DNA of 38,192 nucleotides from Alphaproteobacteria bacterium (GTDB taxonomy: Bacteria > Pseudomonadota > Alphaproteobacteria > RF32 > CAG-239). Positions 32,343 to 38,192 of this stretch are shown piece after piece. Below the pieces are notes generated by a model that saw nothing but the letters and a program-made list of their open reading frames with translations, did no database searches and had not been told where the DNA came from. The position numbers and the translations under genes were made by a program. The stretch is taken from positions 1-38,192 of the forward strand of contig JAEEYV010000019.1 of the NCBI GenBank assembly GCA_016288295.1, read 5' to 3'. Each line of letters starts with the position of its first letter. Position 1 is the stretch's first letter.

Positions 32343-33659
32343 CTATTGGTAAGCTAGCAACTCGGCATCAGTCGTAGTAATAATTACCTGCCCATTGGCT
32401 ACAATCGGGGCTATTGAAGCACCGGCATCGACTTTTAAGAAGCCCATAATTTCTCCGGTATAAGGAGAGATATAAAAGGCATATCCGTTAGAAGTAGTAA
32501 CCAAAATACGATTGTTAACAAGGACCGGACCGGCATAAATTACACCTACGGCATCAGAAACTTTTTCACCGGCAGGAACTTTGGTATCCCAAATAATTTT
32601 ACCGCTTTCGGTATCAATAGCTAAAAGATGAGAAATGTCAGTCAATACATACAAAACTTTTCCGGCCAACCATGGCTGATTGTTGCTACCGAATTCACGT
32701 TCCCAAATACGTTGTCCGGTACGCAAATCAAGTGCCACAACCAGATTGTTGCCGGCAACATAAACAACATCATCACCAATTACAGGATTGGAACGGATAG
32801 TGTTTATGTCTGAAAGCATGTTGGTGCGGTATGTGCCAACAATATAGTCCATCCATAAAGGAGAACCGGTACTGGCTTTAATAGCACGTAATTCACCATT
32901 GTTAAAGCCGGCAATTAAGATATCGCGATTTTCATCATAGGCCGGAGATGCTCCGCCGACAAGCACAGTATCTTCATTTTGTGCAATATAACGCCACATC
33001 TCCGAACCATCCGATTGATTCAGAGCAATAAGAACGTTTTCGATGTTTTGTATGAAAACTTTGTTACCTCCAACTGTCGGAGATACACGAATCGGAGATT
33101 TATCAAAGAATTTCCACATAATTTCACCAGACTGCGGATTGAGAGCAAATACACCTCCAAAACCAGTAGTAACAAACAGTCTTCCATTGTCATATGCAAG
33201 ACCGGCTCCCTTTAGAGAAATGTCTTTATCATCACGAATCTGGGGTTTTAAGCGTGTTTTCCAAACAGGCATGCCATTTTCTTGATTATATGCACTTACA
33301 ACTGCTTTGGCATCAATGGCAAAAACCATGCCGTCGGCAACAACCGGAGAAGCAATCAAATAATCCCGCTTGGAATTGCCGGCGCCAAATTTTTCCGACC
33401 AGAGTTCACGTAATTCATCGTTACTGGAGATATGCCCCATATTATGTCTGGCATTACCGCCTGATTGTGTCCAACTGTGATTAGATTTCGGCGACGGCAA
33501 TGATATTTTTATATCGCCTTTCATATAATCAGATGTAACCACCTCTTGAGAATCGAGGACAGGTATTCTCTCACCATCGAGAACCAACTTTTCTTTGCCG
33601 CAACCGGTCAAAATTAAAGCCATCGCAGCCATAACAATTGTATTTTTACGCAATTTCAT
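32343..33659 (-). CDS. bamB: Outer-membrane assembly lipoprotein BamB
   Basis: A 438-residue lipoprotein of the BAM complex. The signal peptide ends in a lipobox LTGC (about residue 20). The rest is an eight-bladed PQQ-type beta-propeller; blade signatures include VFAIDAKAVVSAYNQENGMP, LFVTTGFGGVFALNPQSGEI, VFIQNIENVLIALNQSDGSE, VYVAGNNLVVALDLRTGQRI and LYVLTDISHLLAIDTESGKI. It probably assists folding of the porin encoded at 4411. It lies in a minus-strand run with the YfgM-like gene and der. Confidence 0.93.
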   Translation of the reverse strand: MKLRKNTIVMAAMALILTGCGKEKLVLDGERIPVLDSQEVVTSDYMKGDIKISLPSPKSNHSWTQSGGNARHNMGHISSNDELRELWSEKFGAGNSKRDYLIASPVVADGMVFAIDAKAVVSAYNQENGMPVWKTRLKPQIRDDKDISLKGAGLAYDNGRLFVTTGFGGVFALNPQSGEIMWKFFDKSPIRVSPTVGGNKVFIQNIENVLIALNQSDGSEMWRYIAQNEDTVLVGGASPAYDENRDILIAGFNNGELRAIKASTGSPLWMDYIVGTYRTNMLSDINTIRSNPVIGDDVVYVAGNNLVVALDLRTGQRIWEREFGSNNQPWLAGKVLYVLTDISHLLAIDTESGKIIWDTKVPAGEKVSDAVGVIYAGPVLVNNRILVTTSNGYAFYISPYTGEIMGFLKVDAGASIAPIVANGQVIITTTDAELLAYQ

Positions 33660-33670
33660 TAATCTTATTC

Positions 33671-34345
33671 CTATAATACAGATAAAATATCCTTAATTCG
33701 ACCTTTTATATCTTCAGAAACACTATTGTCGTTTAGTAAATTATTATAAATTTCTTTGGCTTCTTTAACATTGCCATCACGAACCGAAACCATTGCCAAC
33801 ATATCTTGGGCAAAAACATACCAAGCATTTTCAGGATTTTTTACGATCGGCGCAAGGAGTTGTTCCATTTCTTGACGAGGGGCATTGTCTTGTTTGTATG
33901 AAGCCAGTTTTATGATTGCAACATCACGAAGTTGAGAATTAAACCCTTTATCATCAACAATTTTTTGCAGAAGCTCTAAAGCTTCTTCCGTTTTGCCGCT
34001 ATCCAATAAAACATTGACTTGTTGCATCTTGGCTAAATTAGCAAATGAGCCAAACTTTTTATCAACAATCATACTCAATGCTTGGGAACTTTCTTCGTAT
34101 TTTCCTTGATTTTGCAAACTCAGGGCTACTGCATAAGCATCTGACCAATTTTCGGCACGTTTGATGTACCAAGCTTTGAGAGACTCGTAACTAACAGCGA
34201 GGGTTAAAACAACTACCACAAAAATAGTTATCAAAAGACCATATTTGTCCCACATTTTTTTCAAAGATTCATTTTTAAGATCTTCATCGACTTCGCGAAT
34301 AAAGGCATCTTGCATCGTGTATTCTTGTTCTGGTTTCTTTTTCAT
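33671..34345 (-). CDS. YfgM-like TPR membrane protein
   Basis: A 224-residue protein: short cytoplasmic head with AFIREVDEDLKNESLKKMWD, one membrane helix (about 36-55, LLITIFVVVVLTLAVSYESL), then a periplasmic TPR domain (ENWSDAYAVALSLQNQGKYE, NVLLDSGKTEEALELLQKIV, MLAMVSVRDGNVKEAKEIYN). This matches the TPR_21/YfgM family, which binds the SecYEG translocon and periplasmic chaperones. The neighbours bamB and der agree. Translation could also start at an internal ATG ten codons later. Confidence 0.85.
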   Translation of the reverse strand: MKKKPEQEYTMQDAFIREVDEDLKNESLKKMWDKYGLLITIFVVVVLTLAVSYESLKAWYIKRAENWSDAYAVALSLQNQGKYEESSQALSMIVDKKFGSFANLAKMQQVNVLLDSGKTEEALELLQKIVDDKGFNSQLRDVAIIKLASYKQDNAPRQEMEQLLAPIVKNPENAWYVFAQDMLAMVSVRDGNVKEAKEIYNNLLNDNSVSEDIKGRIKDILSVL

Positions 34346-34364
34346 TAGCGTACTTTCTTAAATA

Positions 34365-35540
34365 TTATTGCAAAATTTCATGAATTAAAAACTTTTTGAC
34401 CCAACGTAAGTGATCTAACGGCATTTTGGCACCAAAAGAAGCCACCCCGTATTGAGAAATCAAAGCCAAATAGTAGCGATTATTTACAGGGCTACGCATG
34501 ACTTCTATGTCTTTTAAGGCATCAATATCAACTTCTCCATTTTTACGTGAGAGCAACAAAAACTTGTAAATAAGGATAATCCGATTGTCTTTAATAACAA
34601 TTTTTTCGCGACGGAAAAGCCATAGTAAGCACATTATAAGTATAAGTGTTGCAATAATAAGACCGGTATCGAACATCCACGGATGAGCAAACGTCTTGGC
34701 AATCTGTTCCCGCTTATCAAACAGGGCATATAAAGCAACAGAATAAACAATTAGCCAAATGGCCGCAATGGAACTCAAAACATCCCAAAAAGATTTTTTT
34801 GAAACCAAAACAGTTTTGTTGCTACGTTTAACGTATCTGAACACCTTAGGCAGAGGAGGAACAACCTCATAATTGGCTGCTTGTTGCGTAGAAACCAAAT
34901 AATTTTTGAGGCTTTTATTTAGGTTCCAACTATCGATAACTTTGAGCCCTTCATCTGTGTCCATAATAGTCGGCTTATCCAAGCGTTTGGCATAGTAATG
35001 CCAAATATCATAAACGCCGATGCTGTTAGTAGAAATGTATAAAGGTATAGTTTTATCAGGATCAATATGTTCTAATTCAACAATGTATTTGTTTTTGGTC
35101 AAAATACCAAATTGGCAAAACTCTACACGCATACGAACGCCACGGTAGTTACGGAGGTTTTCAGAGAAGATTTCAACCTCACCAAAAACACCTTTGAAAT
35201 CAACATCAAAAATACGTCCGTTAAAATAAATCTTTTTGTACCGAATATGTGCTATAATCGTGCTAGCCACAATTCCTAAACCAAGAATTATAAAAGAATA
35301 GTCGGCAACCAAATGTCCAAATAGAGGTTTATGGATATTCCGGCTCGCTTTAAAAATAGTCTCGGTTCCTGTGTACAGAACATCATTAAGTTCAAAAATA
35401 CCAAGAAGTGTCATTAAAAGTCCGATGACCAATGCCGGAATAACTATACGCAAGCTCAATCTGTCTTTGGCTCTGGCTGGTATTTTTTCAAGGTTTAATC
35501 TATAATTATAACTAAGATGTTTAGGAAATTTTTGCTTCAT
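34365..35540 (-). CDS. Unrecognised multi-pass membrane protein (391 aa)
   Basis: No family recognised. Four clear membrane helices: about 29-49 (VIPALVIGLLMTLLGIFEL), 78-98 (ADYSFIILGLGIVASTIIA), 255-280 and 290-310 (GLIIATLILIMCLLWLF). Between pairs lie soluble segments rich in beta strand (RIFDVDFKGVFGEVEIFSEN, YIVELEHIDPDKTIPLYI), and the C-terminus (KIVIKDNRIILIYKFLLLSR, IDALKDIEVMRSPVNNRYYL) looks like a PH-like domain as in bacterial bPH2 proteins. This last point is a guess. The ATG at 35540 is preferred to a TTG at 35555. It is the first gene of the block leading to yfgM, bamB and der. Confidence 0.65.
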   Translation of the reverse strand: MKQKFPKHLSYNYRLNLEKIPARAKDRLSLRIVIPALVIGLLMTLLGIFELNDVLYTGTETIFKASRNIHKPLFGHLVADYSFIILGLGIVASTIIAHIRYKKIYFNGRIFDVDFKGVFGEVEIFSENLRNYRGVRMRVEFCQFGILTKNKYIVELEHIDPDKTIPLYISTNSIGVYDIWHYYAKRLDKPTIMDTDEGLKVIDSWNLNKSLKNYLVSTQQAANYEVVPPLPKVFRYVKRSNKTVLVSKKSFWDVLSSIAAIWLIVYSVALYALFDKREQIAKTFAHPWMFDTGLIIATLILIMCLLWLFRREKIVIKDNRIILIYKFLLLSRKNGEVDIDALKDIEVMRSPVNNRYYLALISQYGVASFGAKMPLDHLRWVKKFLIHEILQ

Positions 35541-35682
35541 TTTGTTATTACCCAAAATTAGAACGATATATATGTTATAGCATATTATTTAAAATAATCA
35601 CCTTTTTTTTTATTTTTATTATATTTTAACTGAAGTAGAATAAGTTAAGTGTTAAATGCTAAGGGAAAACAAGGGGGATAGG

Positions 35683-36837
35683 ATGAGTTGCAAGTTCGGC
35701 AAAATTTGCGGAGGGTGCCGTTTTCGTGATTTATCATTAATTGATTATCAGCAACATAAAGTTGAGCAGGTTCGCAATGTTTTGCAACAATTGTGCGCTG
35801 ATAATTTTGTTTTTGAACAACCCTTATTTATGCAAGACGGGTGCAGAAGAAGAGCCAGTCTGGCTTTTGCAAAACATAAAGGAAAAATTATTCTCGGATT
35901 TAATGTAGAACAAAGCAACGAAATTATCGATATAGATTGTTGCCCGATGTTGACACCAAAAATAAATAAAAATCTTGATTTTATACGAGCGATGCTTGGA
36001 GAAATATGCAATACAAAAATTGAGATTAATCACGGAAAGAAAAGTTCCAAATTATGCAACATTGACCATGGAGATATCTGGATAACCGAGGCAGATAACG
36101 GTCTTGATGTGGTATTAGAGTTTGGAATCGATCCCAATTTGGAAATAAGACAAACTATCTTTGAAATGGTTGCAAATCAAGATGATATCATAAGAATCTC
36201 TCATCGAAAGACGGTTAACCACAGACCTGAAACTATTATGGAAAAAATTAAACCGTATCTACAAATTGCCGGACGAGAGGTTTATATTCCGGCCGGAACT
36301 TTTTTGCAACCATCTAAAGCCGGGGAACAGGCTTTGCTTGGGTTAGCTATTAAATATCTTGGCAATATCCAAGGTAAAATTGCTGATTTGTTCTGTGGAG
36401 TTGGAACTTTTTCATATGCTTTAGTTGCTCAACCGGATGTGCAAGTGATAGCAATTGATTCTTCCGCTGAATTATTATCCGGTTTTCAAGAATCGATTAA
36501 TCGACAGATGATAAGTAATATAAAAATTGAGAATCGGAATCTGTTTAAATATCCTTTGGCAGGAAAAGAATTGTGTGGATTTAATGCAGTTGTTTTTGAC
36601 CCACCTCGAGCCGGTGCAAAAGAACAAGTTACGGCTATTGCCGCACTTGATTATAATCAAAAGCCAACACGAATCGTTGCAATATCTTGTAATCCACATA
36701 GCTTTGTTCGAGATGCCAATATTTTAATCAACGGAGGTTATCGGATTAAATCGATAACTATGGTTGACCAATTTGTTTATTCTTTACACAGTGAATTGGT
36801 GGCACTGTTTGAAATGCCTGAAATAATAAACAAGTAA
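35683..36837 (+). CDS. RlmC/RlmD/TrmA-type RNA uracil-5 methyltransferase
   Basis: A 384-residue SAM-dependent enzyme that makes 5-methyluridine in rRNA or tRNA. The N-terminus has iron-sulfur ligands CKFGKICGGC (Cys at 3, 9 and 12) with a likely fourth in DCCPM (near 87). The C-terminal Rossmann domain shows ADLFCGVGTFSYAL (SAM site), VFDPPRAGAKEQ and ISCNPHSFVRD, where the Cys is the catalytic nucleophile. No TRAM domain precedes the cluster, which is closer to RlmC-like or alphaproteobacterial forms. The ATG at 35683 has a strong AGGGGGATAGG site. Confidence 0.9.
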   Translation: MSCKFGKICGGCRFRDLSLIDYQQHKVEQVRNVLQQLCADNFVFEQPLFMQDGCRRRASLAFAKHKGKIILGFNVEQSNEIIDIDCCPMLTPKINKNLDFIRAMLGEICNTKIEINHGKKSSKLCNIDHGDIWITEADNGLDVVLEFGIDPNLEIRQTIFEMVANQDDIIRISHRKTVNHRPETIMEKIKPYLQIAGREVYIPAGTFLQPSKAGEQALLGLAIKYLGNIQGKIADLFCGVGTFSYALVAQPDVQVIAIDSSAELLSGFQESINRQMISNIKIENRNLFKYPLAGKELCGFNAVVFDPPRAGAKEQVTAIAALDYNQKPTRIVAISCNPHSFVRDANILINGGYRIKSITMVDQFVYSLHSELVALFEMPEIINK

Positions 36838-36909
36838 TATCCGACTTATTTACAAAATTCTCATGATTATTTATAGTTATGGAAACTGTAATGTTGTGGG
36901 GAATGTTTG

Positions 36910-37401
36910 ATGTTTAAAAAATATATATTGGCAACGTTCTTATTGATTGCATCGTGCTCGAATCGTCCGGAAATATTGTATTGTCCGAATGTAGTCATTA
37001 CTCCGGAATATAGTCATGTTACACGTTTTTATGGTGATCAACCTCACTATCGGGCAGAAATTGTCGGATTTGAGGGATATTGTCGGTATAACCCCAAAAC
37101 AAATCTGACTGTCGCAATGGTTTCACCGATTTTTGAAATTGCAAGATTGTCTGATGCAGGAGGAAAAAAAGTAAGCATTAATTACTACGCTAACACGTCT
37201 TATAATCCTGAACAATTGATGGGAAGACAACCTCATTCTTTCAGTACTATTGTTGATAATAAAAATGAAAAAATTGTGGTAACAGGTGATGAAATCAGCG
37301 TACCTATTCCAAATGAACAACCCGGTTATCAAATTAATCTTGAAATAGCATTGAGCAGAAGCCAGTTTATGTATAATCAACAACAAGGCTTAGCGTTTTA
37401 A
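36910..37401 (+). CDS. Putative lipoprotein (163 aa)
   Basis: The signal peptide MFKKYILATFLLIASC ends in a lipobox (IASC). The mature part is beta-rich: CPNVVITPEYSHVTRFYGDQ, AEIVGFEGYCRYNPKTNLTV, VSPIFEIARLSDAGG and INLEIALSRSQFMYN. I do not recognise a family; the pattern is common among small envelope lipoproteins of Alphaproteobacteria. GGGGA precedes the ATG by nine bases; an in-frame TTG at 36907 is less likely. It lies 14 bp before transketolase and may be co-transcribed with it. Confidence 0.75.
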   Translation: MFKKYILATFLLIASCSNRPEILYCPNVVITPEYSHVTRFYGDQPHYRAEIVGFEGYCRYNPKTNLTVAMVSPIFEIARLSDAGGKKVSINYYANTSYNPEQLMGRQPHSFSTIVDNKNEKIVVTGDEISVPIPNEQPGYQINLEIALSRSQFMYNQQQGLAF

Positions 37402-37415
37402 CAGGAGTATGAGCT

Positions 37416-38192
37416 ATGAGCTACAATCATCAGAAATTGACATCACAAATGGCGGATTCAATACGTTTTTTGGCGGCTGAGGCAATTGAAAAAGCAAAGT
37501 CAGGACATCCTGGAATGCCTTTGGGAATGGCCGATGTTGCAACTGTGTTGTTCACAAAATTTATTAAGCTCAATCCCAATGATGCTCGTTGGTTTGATCG
37601 TGACAGATTTGTGCTTTCGGCCGGGCATGGGTCAATGTTGTTGTACTCTATATTATATTTGCTTGGTTATCCTGATATTAGCATTGAAGATATTAAAAAT
37701 TTTCGCCAACTGGGGACTAAAACGGCCGGACATCCTGAATATGGTCATTTGGCGGGAATCGATATGACAACCGGACCTTTGGGGCAAGGGATAACTTCGG
37801 CTGTCGGAATGGCTTTGGCTGAAAGAAAATTAAATGCAAAATTCGGTGATAAACTATGTAATCACTATACATATGTTATTGCCGGAGACGGATGTTTGAT
37901 GGAGGGTATTTCTGAGGAGGCAATATCTTTGGCCGGACATTGGAAATTAAACAAGCTGATTGTTTTTTGGGATAACAACAATATAACTATCGACGGTACT
38001 GTTGACAAAGCAAGTTCGGTCGACCAGATAAAACGTTTTCAGGCGGTCGGTTGGAATACTATTGAAACAGACGGACAAGATCAGGAAGCTATTGCTCAGG
38101 CTATTATTAAAGCCCAAAAATCTGATAAACCGACATTGATTGCTTGTAAAACCACCATTGGCTTCGGCGCTCCTTCAAAATGCGGAACTTCA
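37416..38192 (+). CDS. tkt: Transketolase, N-terminal part
   Basis: The first 259 residues of a protein normally about 660 long; the rest is beyond the right edge. The enzyme moves two-carbon units between sugar phosphates with thiamine diphosphate. Visible motifs: [70 protein letters not shown] and the ThDP/metal motif [13 protein letters not shown], followed by [14 protein letters not shown] lies eight bases before the ATG at 37416. Confidence 0.97.
   Translation, partial: MSYNHQKLTSQMADSIRFLAAEAIEKAKSGHPGMPLGMADVATVLFTKFIKLNPNDARWFDRDRFVLSAGHGSMLLYSILYLLGYPDISIEDIKNFRQLGTKTAGHPEYGHLAGIDMTTGPLGQGITSAVGMALAERKLNAKFGDKLCNHYTYVIAGDGCLMEGISEEAISLAGHWKLNKLIVFWDNNNITIDGTVDKASSVDQIKRFQAVGWNTIETDGQDQEAIAQAIIKAQKSDKPTLIACKTTIGFGAPSKCGTS

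Overview
The window is a low-GC stretch of a Gram-negative chromosome. It encodes LolA, BamB, an MsbA-like exporter, a porin and several lipoproteins, so the cell has an outer membrane. The short-form psd next to pssA, N-formylglutamate amidohydrolase, an orphan PhoB and the yfgM-bamB-der order fit an alphaproteobacterium. Anaerobic (class III) ribonucleotide reductase beside Bat aerotolerance genes and a ferritin-like protein suggests an anaerobic or microaerobic, perhaps gut-associated, lineage. The lineage is an inference; no rRNA gene is present.

Layout. 1-2040: partial nrdD on the minus strand with two NrdR-type boxes upstream. 2.4-5.5 kb: lolA-xthA, facing a porin followed by an atypical response regulator. 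5.6-9.1 kb: small and hypothetical genes, a lipoprotein/periplasmic protein pair and a DUF1294 membrane protein. 9.1-16.5 kb: MsbA-like ABC exporter, then a minus-strand run of marC, DUF4381, batA, a batB/batC fusion and batD. 16.6-20.5 kb: tRNA-Val, N-formylglutamate amidohydrolase, lytic transglycosylase, acyl-ACP thioesterase and a fused SpmA/SpmB protein. 20.5-24 kb: a compact rpe-phoB-tgt-LOG operon. 24.1-25.6 kb: ferritin-like gene, a strong candidate small RNA and a flavin reductase gene. 29.4-38.2 kb: psd-pssA; a der-bamB-yfgM-membrane protein block; an iron-sulfur RNA uracil methyltransferase; a lipoprotein; and the start of transketolase.

The unusual part is 25.56-29.3 kb. A roughly 3-kb insert, compositionally and organisationally unlike its surroundings, lies between an intact flavin reductase gene and a second copy of that gene's first 77 codons. 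That copy is fused to a 65-bp duplicate of the 3' part of a tRNA-Leu gene. The insert carries a possibly leaderless 33-codon ORF, a band-7/SPFH (prohibitin-like) membrane protein and four tandem small membrane proteins that look like diverged paralogs, closed by one terminator. Two identical-arm 18-bp palindromes precede the operon, one filling the spacer of its best promoter. No integrase lies inside it. I infer a small regulated membrane-associated cargo island of unknown function; it is the best candidate here for an undescribed system.

No CRISPR array, IS transposase, phage structural gene or rRNA was seen.
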